DNA from: DASXTS01 sp036505275 | GTDB taxonomy: Bacteria; Actinomycetota; Actinomycetes; Mycobacteriales; Pseudonocardiaceae | Assembly: GCA_036505275.1 (NCBI GenBank) | Contig: DASXTS010000193.1 | Span: 1 to 5,266, forward strand | Length of the DNA: 5,266 bases | Direction: 5' to 3' | Part shown: positions 1 through 4,974 of the stretch, in pieces | Position numbering within the stretch: position 1 is the stretch's first letter | Layout: each line of letters begins with the position of its first letter | Program-made: the position numbers and the translations under genes | The notes under the pieces: generated by a model | Told to the model about the DNA's origin: nothing | Database searches by the model: none | Seen by the model: only the letters and a program-made list of their open reading frames with translations

Positions 1-138
1 CGCCACTGCCGCCCGCAGCAGATCCCGGCACTCGGCGCAGGCCAGCAGATGCGTCTCCACCGACGCGCCCAGTGACAACGACACCTGGCCCCGGGCGTAC
101 CCATTCATCGTGTCGGCGTCCACGTGCCAACCCGTCAT
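1..138 (-). CDS. Anti-sigma factor, zinc-finger N-terminus (partial, runs off the window)
   Basis: Only the first 46 codons are present; the 3' end lies beyond position 1. The peptide opens M-T-G-W-H-V-D and contains H30-x3-C34-x2-C37 in the context SVETHLLACAECRDLL. This is the zinc-binding ZAS / zf-HC2 motif of anti-sigma factors that hold ECF sigma factors inactive. The ATG start overlaps the sigma factor's TGA stop as ATGA (135-138). A strong GGGAGGAG ribosome binding site (complement of 144-151) lies 5 bases upstream, so the two genes are translationally coupled and should be made together, as expected for a sigma/anti-sigma pair. Whether a membrane segment and sensor domain follow cannot be seen here. 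Confidence 0.85.
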   Translation of the reverse strand, partial: MTGWHVDADTMNGYARGQVSLSLGASVETHLLACAECRDLLRAAVA

Positions 139-680
139 GACAACTCCTCCCTAAGCACGGCCCGCGCGCGCATCATCCGCGTCTTGACCGTGCCGGCCGG
201 GATGCCGAGCAGCCGGCCCGCTTCCCGCGTCGTCAGGCCGTCGAGGACGGTCGCCTGCACCACCGCCCGCAACTCCGGCGACAGCCGGTCCAGCGCCCTG
301 CCAAGATCACCGAACTGGACCGCCAGCAGGACCTCTTCCTCGGCGGAGGTCACCAGCTCGTCGTGCTCGCCGACGATCAGCAGCGCCGGCGGGCGGCGCC
401 GCAGCCGGTCGAGCAGCCGGTGTACGCCGATACCCCAGATCCAGGCACCGACCTCACCGCGACCCGACCAGCGCCGCGCGCCCCGCCACACCTCGACAAA
501 GGTGTCCTGGACGACCTCGTCCACGATCGTCCTGTCGGCGCACCGCCGGGTCAGGCGCACCAGCAGCCACGGCGCGTGCCGGACGTACAGCGCCTCCAGC
601 GCCGTGCGATCCCCATCGCCCGTCGCCGCCAGCAACTCGGCGTCGGCGCGCCCGTCCTGGTGGTCGAGCATGACTACCAT
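135..680 (-). CDS. ECF-type RNA polymerase sigma factor (sigma-70 family)
   Basis: The protein has 181 residues, a normal ECF length. Region sigma-2 spans about residues 27-97 and includes DEVVQDTFVEVW and the following tryptophan-containing GAWIWGIGVHR segment used in promoter melting and -10 recognition. A linker follows. Region sigma-4 spans about 127-178, with LDRLSPELRAVV and the helix-turn-helix TTREAGRLLGIPAGTVKTR for -35 recognition. It directs core polymerase to a small regulon and should be held by the zinc-finger protein encoded directly downstream. The start may be the ATG at 680 or the in-frame ATG at 671; AAAGATGG before the second is a modest ribosome-binding match. The signal sensed cannot be read from this sequence. 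Confidence 0.92.
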   Translation of the reverse strand: MVVMLDHQDGRADAELLAATGDGDRTALEALYVRHAPWLLVRLTRRCADRTIVDEVVQDTFVEVWRGARRWSGRGEVGAWIWGIGVHRLLDRLRRRPPALLIVGEHDELVTSAEEEVLLAVQFGDLGRALDRLSPELRAVVQATVLDGLTTREAGRLLGIPAGTVKTRMMRARAVLREELS

Positions 681-710
681 CTTTCACGGTCCGGTGCTGA
701 CATCCTGCCT

Positions 711-738
711 GTCGTCGTAAGGACTCCGATCGGTTCAC
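711..738 (-). promoter_or_regulatory. Candidate ECF-type promoter upstream of the sigma gene
   Basis: On the minus strand GTGAACC (complement of 732-738) is followed after 14 bases by CGACGAC (complement of 711-717). This is near the GGAAC...CGTC pattern of ECF promoters, and it sits 30-60 bases before the sigma start. It would fit autoregulation. The match is loose and by eye only. Confidence 0.25.
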
Positions 739-867
739 CGCAACCGCCGCCGCCACGAACTCGAGGCCGCGGCGGCGAGCCACAAGCCGGCGTTCGACCC
801 GGACCACGCGCACAGTCGCGAGATCGCCGCGAAGCTGCGCCGGATGGGCCCCGACGGTTCGTCGTAG
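721..867 (+). pseudogene. Start-less coding fragment, C-terminal part of an unidentified protein
   Basis: The frame is open from a TAA at 718-720 to a TAG at 865-867, 48 codons, with no credible start codon. Its codon use is striking: roughly nine in ten third positions are G or C, while second positions are rich in A and T, as in true genes of this genome. The peptide is charged and helical-looking: HELEAAAASHKPAFDPDHAH and then SREIAAKLRRMGPDGSS. I do not recognise the family. It is most likely the 3' end of a gene whose 5' part was lost, perhaps at the junction near the sigma gene. A GC-rich hairpin follows 15 bases after the stop, which supports a genuine gene end. Confidence 0.4.
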
Positions 868-882
868 GCGCAGGCGACCCGC

Positions 883-905
883 CCGCCGGACGGTCCGGCC
901 GGCGG
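883..905 (+). terminator. GC-rich hairpin, possible terminator of the 721-867 fragment
   Basis: CCGCCGG (883-889) pairs perfectly with CCGGCGG (899-905) across a 9-base loop, just after the TAG at 865-867. There is no T-run, which is common for actinobacterial terminators. In DNA this GC-rich, a 7-bp hairpin can also occur by chance. Confidence 0.3.
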
Positions 906-1304
906 ATCCGTTCAGCCATGATCACGTGCACGCACATCGGCAGATCCGTGTACCTGCCCGGATGTCAGTGGCCGTGATCAGCTTCTACGAAGAGTGACTC
1001 GGCATCGTGGCTGATGTCGGCACCGGGACTCGGTGAGCCGCAAATGGCGCCGGTCTCACGAACCCCCGGCCGAGCGCGCGAGGCCCGTTGTGGACGGCAA
1101 ACGACCGGGGCCGTTCCCGGCGCCTTGCAGATGATGGGCGACACTTCACCGATCGGGCCGTCCGGCTCGCCGTGATCGTCGTCGGCATCGTGAACGCCGC
1201 CCGTGGTGATTTTCAGCATCACGCAACAATCGCGGGCCGGGCGCAGATGCGGCACGGCCGGTCTGGACCGACGCTGTGGTCGCGCCGGTCCAGCCACGTG
1301 CCGG
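906..1304. other. Non-coding or decayed stretch, no supported gene
   Basis: Several open frames cross this stretch on both strands, but none has a convincing start with a ribosome binding site, consistent codon bias or a recognisable domain. A short reading MSVAVISFYEE from 962 stops at once (TGA at 995-997). It recalls the start of small VOC/glyoxalase proteins but is too short to call. I see no RNA gene or array here. Confidence 0.5.
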
Positions 1305-1550
1305 TCATGTGAAGCAGGCGCCGTTGTCACACAGCGCGTCGTCGCCGCCGAGGCCGGGCAGGGTGGCCTGCGCGACCGTGACCGCTTGGCGCAGGGGCCG
1401 GTTGAAGCGGGTCAGGTATACCGGGTCCTTGCCGAGCGCCCGCCGCCGCTGGTTGAGCAGATCCTCCAGCGCGCACGCCCGGTGGAAGATCGCCGGCCGG
1501 TCCCGGCGGGTTTCCGCCCACGTCTGCGGCCGGCGGAACGGGCAGAACCA
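1305..1550 (-). pseudogene. C-terminal piece of a PAPS-reductase/PP-loop-like protein, split by an insertion
   Basis: This is the 3' piece of a gene whose preceding piece lies at 3998-4390. It reads W-F-C-P-F-R-R-P-Q-T-W-A-E, then RPAIFHRACALEDLLNQRRR and LGKDPVYLTRFNRPLRQAV, and ends C-D-N-G-A-C-F-T before the stop. The C-P-F-x-R-P-x-x-W motif, the E-x-L-L-N-x-R-R helix and the C-terminal cysteine pair are features I know from phosphoadenosine phosphosulfate reductase-family proteins of actinobacterial phages and integrative elements. The ATP-binding PP-loop part is absent. An ATG inside the inserted DNA (1566-1568) is in frame and gives a chimeric 87-residue ORF (1305-1568) whose first six residues (MELDRE) come from the insert. 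No ribosome binding site is obvious, so expression is doubtful. Family placement is from memory of motifs. Confidence 0.65.
1545..1550. repeat. Left target-site duplication (GAACC, extended GAACCA)
   Basis: GAACC at 1545-1549 recurs at 3992-3996, each directly abutting or one base from the insert's inverted ends. The sixth base differs (A at 1550, C at 3997). The bases belong to the Trp-Phe codons of the interrupted gene, which fits a 5-6 bp duplication made on insertion. Confidence 0.65.
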
Positions 1551-1556
1551 TTCCCT
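1551..1556 (+). repeat. Left terminal inverted repeat TTCCCT
   Basis: TTCCCT is the exact reverse complement of AGGGAA at 3986-3991. It sits one base inside the left GAACC direct repeat. Confidence 0.55.
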
Positions 1557-1755
1557 GTCAAGTTCCATCGTGTTGTGTCGACGGGACCGTTCGATAGACG
1601 GTCTGGTATGTAGGCGTGCGGGTTTCGACGCAGAGCCAGGTACGCCAGACGTGTGACCTGGGAACATTTCGACAACCCTGCCAACGTGGTGTACGTAGGC
1701 CAGCAGATCGATGAGCCACTCGCGCCGGATCCATTGCTGCAGAGCTGATGATCGG

Positions 1756-2388
1756 TCAGGAGGTGGCCCCGGCTTTGACCGCAGCGCCCGCGATGACCAC
1801 CTCCAGACAGTCGCGGAACAGGTCGTCCACGGTGCGGCCGGGTCGGAAGTACTCGGCGATCGCGGCCACCGCGGTCGGGTGCTGCTCGGCGAATGCGGCC
1901 ATGTCGAAGTTTTTCAGCGCCTCGGCGTCCGGGCGGGGGGCCTGTTCTTCGAGGACGTGGCCGACCGTGAAGCGCTCAACGGTCAAGACGATCACGCGGG
2001 CCTGCCGCAACGGGAGGCCGCGCGCCACCAAAGTACTCATGGCCAGTTCGGAGATCGCTGCCATTGTGAGGGAGAGCTGAGAGGCCGAGATGACCCGGGC
2101 ACCGTCCGGATGGGCGAGCAGCGCTCGGCGCAGCCGTTCGGCCAGGCCGCTTAACCAGTCCTGCCAGTGTTGATCCGGCTCGGGCGGTGACATGTCGCCG
2201 AACTCCTGGTCGAGGATCGCGTCGGCAATCGCCGTGACCAGGGCCGCCTTGTTGGGCAGATGCCAGTAGAGGGTCGGCGATTGCACACCTAGCCGCGCGG
2301 CAAGTTTGCGGGTCGTCACGCCATCGAGGCCCTCGGCGTCCAGCAGGGCGACCGCCTCGGCGACGATCCGCTGTCGGTCTAGCGCCAA
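1756..2388 (-). CDS. TetR-family transcriptional repressor, tetracycline-repressor-like DNA-binding head
   Basis: With the TTG start at 2388 the protein has 210 residues. TTG is chosen because a perfect GGAGGT lies 6 bases upstream; a GTG at 2409 would lie inside the operator. The N-terminal helix-turn-helix (residues 25-47: TTRKLAARLGVQSPTLYWH, then LPNK) is nearly that of class B TetR (TTRKLAQKLGVEQPTLYWH), with Arg27, Pro38, Thr39, Tyr41, Trp42, His43 and Lys47 kept and one base-contact Gln changed to Ser. The core keeps W75-Q-D and VLE147 as in TetR_C. However, the Mg-tetracycline ligands His64 and His100 and the Asn82 contact are not conserved (Ile at the His100 position, Leu at 82). It should repress the divergent genes and itself through the two palindromes at 2408-2448. 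The inducer is unknown. Confidence 0.9.
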   Translation of the reverse strand: MALDRQRIVAEAVALLDAEGLDGVTTRKLAARLGVQSPTLYWHLPNKAALVTAIADAILDQEFGDMSPPEPDQHWQDWLSGLAERLRRALLAHPDGARVISASQLSLTMAAISELAMSTLVARGLPLRQARVIVLTVERFTVGHVLEEQAPRPDAEALKNFDMAAFAEQHPTAVAAIAEYFRPGRTVDDLFRDCLEVVIAGAAVKAGATS

Positions 2389-2394
2389 TTCGGT

Positions 2395-2400
2395 ACCTCC
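2395..2400 (-). promoter_or_regulatory. Ribosome binding site GGAGGT deciding the TTG start of the repressor
   Basis: The complement of 2395-2400 reads GGAGGT, 6 bases before TTG at 2388. The upstream GTG at 2409 overlaps the operator and has no comparable site. Confidence 0.7.
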
Positions 2401-2407
2401 CCTCGGC

Positions 2408-2426
2408 ACTCTATCAATGCTAGAGT
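2408..2426. promoter_or_regulatory. tetO-like operator 1 (19-bp imperfect palindrome)
   Basis: ACTCTATCAATGCTAGAGT differs from the Tn10 tetO1 sequence as I remember it (ACTCTATCATTGATAGAGT) at two positions. Its arms pair except for one base. It lies just upstream of the repressor's ribosome binding site, so binding would block that gene's own promoter or early transcription. Confidence 0.8.
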
Positions 2427-2448
2427 CCCTCTATCACTGATAGAGGGA
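2426..2448. promoter_or_regulatory. tetO-like operator 2 (23-bp perfect palindrome)
   Basis: The arms TCCCTCTATCA (2426-2436) and TGATAGAGGGA (2438-2448) are exact reverse complements about a central C at 2437. The core CTATCA-N-TGATAG is that of tetO. The centres of the two operators are 20 bp apart, about two helical turns, so two dimers may bind on the same DNA face. Operator 2 ends 11 bases before the small ORF's preferred start. Confidence 0.85.
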
Positions 2449-2459
2449 CGGAGATGAAG

Positions 2460-2693
2460 ATGACAAACAAGCACTCGTTCCGCGGCCTGCTGCACTGGGC
2501 GACACATCACATTCCCGGAGTCCCCGCGCACGCCGAGCGGCCGGCCGGACGCCAGGGCACGGCGGTCCACGGCCGCGGCGTCGCCCCTCGCCCTTCGCCG
2601 AACCACAGGTGGAACCACTCGCCCGCCCGCCCTCCCCGGTTCATGCCGGCCTGGCAGCGCCGGATCGCGGCGTTCTTCGGCCGGGAGCTGTGA
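2460..2693 (+). CDS. Small basic protein of unknown function, coupled to the oxidoreductase gene
   Basis: The ORF encodes 77 residues, first gene after the operators on the plus strand. The ATG at 2460 is preferred to the one at 2454 because GGAG (2450-2453) lies 6 bases before it and directly abuts the other. The protein is rich in His, Pro and Arg, with no cysteine, no signal peptide and no membrane segment. Its C-terminus (PAWQRRIAAFFGREL) looks amphipathic. Third codon positions are mostly G or C, which supports real coding. Its TGA overlaps the next ATG as TGATG (2691-2695), so its translation probably feeds that of the oxidoreductase. I do not recognise the family. It could be a functional partner or a leader that only serves coupling. 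Confidence 0.5.
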   Translation: MTNKHSFRGLLHWATHHIPGVPAHAERPAGRQGTAVHGRGVAPRPSPNHRWNHSPARPPRFMPAWQRRIAAFFGREL

Positions 2694-3652
2694 TGAAGGC
2701 GGCGGTGTTGCACGAGATCGGTGGCATCCCTCGCTACGAGGACTTCCCGGATCCCGTGGCCGGCGACGACGAGGTGGTCATTGACGTGAAGGCGGTCGCG
2801 GTCGAGAACGTCGACAAGCGCATCGCGGCCGGCACGCACTACGCGAGCCAGCAGTACACCGCACAGTTGCCGGCGATTCCCGCCTTCGACGGCATAGGCG
2901 CACTGCCGGACGGCACCCTCGTCGGGTTCGGCAACCCACGCCAGCCCTATGGCGCGCTCGCCGAGAAGACCGTGGTGCCCAAGGGCGCATACATGCCGAT
3001 CGCGGAGGGTATCGATCCGGCGATCGCGACCGTGCTGGGCACGGCGATCACCGGCATGTCCATCAAGACCGCCGCTGGCTTCGTGCCGGGCGAGACCGTG
3101 CTCGTGCAGGGCGCGACCGGGGTCGCGGGGCGACTCGCGGTGAAGGTGGCCCGACTGCTTGGCGCCGGAAGGATCATCGCGACCGGCCGCGACAACGACC
3201 AACTGCGTGAGGTACAAACCCTTGGCGCCGATACGGTGATCAACACCGCCGTACCGGACGAAGCGCTGGCGCAGGCGTACCTCGATGCCAAGGGGGATGG
3301 CTACGACGTCGTGCTGGACTACCTCTGGGGCCGACCCACCGAGATCCTGCTGCGATCGCTGGTCCCGGAGACATTCGCGTTCCCGAAGCCGACCCGGCTG
3401 ATCCAGATCGGCGAGTCCGCCGGCGCCGGGCTCGTTCTCGCCGCGGAGAGCCTGCGCACCTCCGGGGTCGAGATCTACGGCGCGGCCAAAGGACTCGGCC
3501 CACAGCCCATGCATGAGGTGTATAGCCAGGTCGTGACGTGGGCGCAGTCCGGCGAGCTGACCTTCGACGTGGTGAAGGTCCCACTGAGCGATATCGAGAC
3601 CGCCTGGCAACGCACCGATCTACGGGGCAGCAGGCTCGTCGTGGTGCCGTGA
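2693..3652 (+). CDS. MDR-family NAD(P)H:quinone oxidoreductase-like / zinc-free alcohol dehydrogenase
   Basis: The protein has 319 residues, typical of the quinone-oxidoreductase branch of medium-chain dehydrogenases. An N-terminal GroES-like domain (about residues 1-120, MKAAVLHEIGGIPRYEDFPD) is followed by a Rossmann domain with the nucleotide-binding loop G-A-T-G-V-A-G at 140-146. A-T-G-R at 163-166 ends the second strand and could favour NADPH. The Cys/His zinc-ligand cluster of zinc alcohol dehydrogenases is absent, so it likely transfers hydride from NAD(P)H to a quinone or other electrophilic carbonyl in the cytoplasm. GGGAG (2683-2687) lies 5 bases before the ATG, and TGATG overlap couples it to the small ORF. 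Divergence from the TetR gene across shared operators implies repression lifted by a substrate-like molecule. No clear terminator follows. Confidence 0.9.
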   Translation: MKAAVLHEIGGIPRYEDFPDPVAGDDEVVIDVKAVAVENVDKRIAAGTHYASQQYTAQLPAIPAFDGIGALPDGTLVGFGNPRQPYGALAEKTVVPKGAYMPIAEGIDPAIATVLGTAITGMSIKTAAGFVPGETVLVQGATGVAGRLAVKVARLLGAGRIIATGRDNDQLREVQTLGADTVINTAVPDEALAQAYLDAKGDGYDVVLDYLWGRPTEILLRSLVPETFAFPKPTRLIQIGESAGAGLVLAAESLRTSGVEIYGAAKGLGPQPMHEVYSQVVTWAQSGELTFDVVKVPLSDIETAWQRTDLRGSRLVVVP

Positions 3653-3738
3653 CAGGCAGGCCGGATCGGGGGCGAGGAGTGAAGACGGCGTTGCGCTTCA
3701 GCTGATGAAACAGCTTGAGATGGCCGTTGTAGACGAAA

Positions 3739-3903
3739 TCAGCGGTGGTTGGCGGATGGTAGGGCGACCAGTTGGCCGGTTCTGCCGGTGCCGGCGCGGA
3801 GTCCGTGGTTCTCGACTTCGAGGACGTTGATGATTCGGCACGCCGCCTCACGTTCGTCGAGATCGTCCCACCGCTGGAGGACTGGGTGATCACTTGCTAT
3901 CAC
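3739..3903 (-). CDS. Small hypothetical ORF in the right flank of the insertion
   Basis: The ORF encodes 54 residues from a GTG at 3903, with GAGGA about 9 bases upstream. The frame is open further, to a GTG at 3972 near the element's right end. The peptide includes DHPVLQRWDDLDEREAACR and IINVLEVENHGLRAGTGRTG, which is acidic then Gly-rich, with reasonable coding bias. I do not recognise it. Being just inside the element's end and pointing inward, it could be a remnant of the missing transposase or an unrelated small protein. The opposite strand (3772-3984) is also open, so this call is tentative. Confidence 0.3.
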   Translation of the reverse strand: MIASDHPVLQRWDDLDEREAACRIINVLEVENHGLRAGTGRTGQLVALPSANHR

Positions 3904-3985
3904 GGCGCCGTTCCTCGGCACCCAATGCACACGACACAGGAAGATCAACGGGGCAACACTGAAAGTGGTCACACGTTGATCTAAT

Positions 3986-3991
3986 AGGGAA
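3986..3991 (-). repeat. Right terminal inverted repeat (AGGGAA on plus strand)
   Basis: AGGGAA is the exact reverse complement of TTCCCT at 1551-1556 and directly abuts the right GAACC repeat. Confidence 0.55.
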
Positions 3992-3997
3992 GAACCC
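3992..3997. repeat. Right target-site duplication (GAACC, extended GAACCC)
   Basis: GAACC at 3992-3996 repeats 1545-1549 in the same orientation on the far side of the insertion. On the minus strand it encodes the G-F that precedes the break in the upstream gene piece. Confidence 0.65.
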
Positions 3998-4390
3998 GCA
4001 CGCACTCTTGGGCGGCGCGGGCAGCCCGGCGGCGCGGATGACGCCCTCGCAGTCGTGCCGCCGCAGCGGCGGCGCGTGATCGAGCAGCGGGTAGACGGGC
4101 CGCTCGTAGGGCTCGGCGCGCCGGTTGTTGACCCGCTCGATCTCATCGAGGCTGATCCCGACGCCCACGGTGGCCGGCTGGTCGGCGGTCGCGCCGTGGG
4201 CCTTGAGCCAGCGGCCGATCACCTTGATTTTGAAGTCGGCCGTGCACGAGCGGGTGCCGGGCGCGCCGTTGGACATGCGCACCGGGATCGGCAGCGACCG
4301 GGAGCCGGGCCGGGTCAGCCGCCCGTACAGGGTCTCGGTGCTGCCGTCGCGACGCAGACGGTGCAGCTCGTGGAGCTGGATGCCACCTGA
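3998..4390 (-). pseudogene. Upstream piece of the split PAPS-reductase/PP-loop-like gene, 5'-truncated
   Basis: The frame runs unbroken into the insertion. Recognisable blocks in order are LHELHRLRRDGSTETLYGRL, RPGSRSLPIPVRMSNGAPGT, RSCTADFKIKVIGRWLKAHG, GVGISLDEIERVNNRRAEPY, then YPLLDHAPPLRRHDCEGVIR and AGLPAPPKSAC. The R-S-C-T-x-D-F-K-I motif and G-I-S-x-D-E-I are those I recall from PAPS-reductase-like proteins of phages and integrative elements, where they follow a PP-loop ATP site. That ATP site is not in this window: similarity fades upstream of about 4390, so the N-terminus is also lost. The piece ends at Cys, and its partner at 1305-1550 supplies W-F-C-P-F-R. The ancestral protein may have held a metal or Fe-S cluster through C-x2-C and the C-terminal C-x4-C (inference). 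A GTG at 4282 opens a shorter ORF that reads into the insert. Confidence 0.65.
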
Positions 4391-4566
4391 TGCTTGACGA
4401 ATCCGTCCCAGCTGTCGCTTGACGGTTGGCCTAGGTTTCGTTGGCCGGCCTTGCGGGACCGGCGGGGTGTCGAGGCGTGCTCTGGGTCTTGGTGGGTACT
4501 ACTCGGGCCGTGGAACTCGGACCGGGTGAGCCGGCGGCCGGACAACGCCGGACGACCCGCCCAGAA
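4391..4566. other. Short non-coding stretch between the gene remnant and the tRNA fragment
   Basis: I find no start with a ribosome binding site and no recognisable domain here. The 5' half of the tRNA (acceptor strand GGGCGCG, D-arm) is not found in this stretch. It probably contains the breakpoint that removed the N-terminus of the PAPS-reductase-like gene. Confidence 0.5.
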
Positions 4567-4608
4567 CTTACAAGCGAGGGGTCGCAGGTTCGAAACCTGC
4601 CGCGCCCA
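4567..4608 (+). tRNA. 3' part of a tRNA (probably Val-UAC), attachment-site remnant
   Basis: CTTACAA (4567-4573) fits an anticodon loop with anticodon TAC. It is followed by the 3' anticodon stem GCGAG, a 5-base variable loop, a perfect T-arm GCAGG-TTCGAAA-CCTGC (4584-4600), the acceptor strand CGCGCCC (4601-4607) and discriminator A. The bases before the loop (CAGAA, 4562-4566) cannot pair with GCGAG, and no D-arm or 5' acceptor is present. So this is a 3' fragment of about 42 bases, not a working tRNA. Such fragments are typical att cores, since many integrative elements recombine in tRNA 3' ends. The adjoining integrase remnant supports that. Confidence 0.7.
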
Positions 4609-4684
4609 CGGTTCTGATCAGCAGCGATGCAAGTCGCAAGATCAAGCGGACGGCTGTTGACAGCAAGGCTGACTGCAACGGCGT

Positions 4685-4945
4685 TCACGACAGCCGCCCG
4701 TCGAGCTTGCCGAGCGCCTGGCGCATCGCGTCCAGGTTGGTGTGCGAGTAGATCTTGAAGGTGACCTTCACGTCGACGTGCCGGGCTATGGCGTGGACGA
4801 GGTGCGGTTGCACGCCCAGCTCCATGAGCATCGAGACCACCGTGTGGCGGAAGTCGTGCAGCCGTACGTCCGGGAGGCCGGGCAGGTTGGCGAAATGGCG
4901 GTTGAGGTTGCGTGGCTCCATTGGCGCACCGACTTCGGTGCTCAT
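4685..4945 (-). pseudogene. C-terminal remnant of a tyrosine (phage/ICE-type) integrase
   Basis: The surviving 86 residues carry the end of the catalytic domain: MEPRNLNRHF, the box II motif R-L-H30-D-F-R33-H, ELGVQPHLVHAIARH56, and the nucleophile region F-K-I-Y66-S-H-T, ending at LGKLDGRLS. The first catalytic arginine, the lysine and the whole N-terminal arm-binding and core-binding domains are missing, because full integrases of this type run to several hundred residues. The frame upstream of residue 1 is open to 5035 but does not look like integrase. It cannot be an active recombinase alone. It points towards the tRNA 3' fragment 76 bases away, the classic int-attP arrangement. Confidence 0.8.
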
Positions 4946-4974
4946 GAGCCGTCCAGGCCGACTCGGCTTACCCG

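Larger units (their letters stand above)
1551..3991. mobile_element. 2441-bp transposon-like insertion carrying a TetR/oxidoreductase module
   Basis: The segment starts TTCCCT and ends AGGGAA, a perfect 6-bp inverted pair, and is flanked by direct repeats of GAACC. Both edges fall inside one broken coding sequence. Removing 1551-3997 restores the frame and a sensible motif, K-S-A-C-W-F-C-P-F-R. The inverted ends may continue imperfectly: both strands read inward have TTCCCT and then CGTGT after 10 or 12 bases. Inside are tetR-like, small-ORF and MDR oxidoreductase genes, with about 200 bases (left) and 340 bases (right) of flank. No transposase or DDE domain is visible, so the unit is probably non-autonomous or has lost its transposase. 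The transposon family is not identified. Confidence 0.65.

Noticed and set aside
363..977. 204-residue open frame on the plus strand
   Set aside because: It is largely antisense to the sigma factor, with a proline/arginine-rich translation typical of a high-GC shadow frame.
962..997. Short reading MSVAVISFYEE, like the start of a VOC-fold protein
   Set aside because: It stops after 11 codons and the following frames do not continue the family convincingly.
965..1330. 121-residue open frame on the minus strand
   Set aside because: No ribosome binding site, no recognisable domain and mixed codon bias; it also runs over the end of the gene remnant at 1305.
1412..1684. 90-residue minus-strand ORF across the left insertion boundary
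   Set aside because: Within the gene remnant it is out of frame with the recognisable cysteine motifs, so it is a shadow.
2507..3610. 367-residue open frame on the minus strand
   Set aside because: It lies opposite the oxidoreductase, whose domains, start and ribosome binding site are clear. The antisense reading has a shadow-like composition and no domain.
3772..3984. 70-residue plus-strand ORF opposite the small ORF at the insertion's right end
   Set aside because: No ribosome binding site or domain; the opposite strand has slightly better coding character, though neither is strong.
4431..4688. Minus-strand ORF containing G-R-G-R-F-R-T-C-D-P
   Set aside because: This peptide is the familiar false translation of the antisense of a tRNA T-arm and acceptor end; the tRNA fragment explains it.
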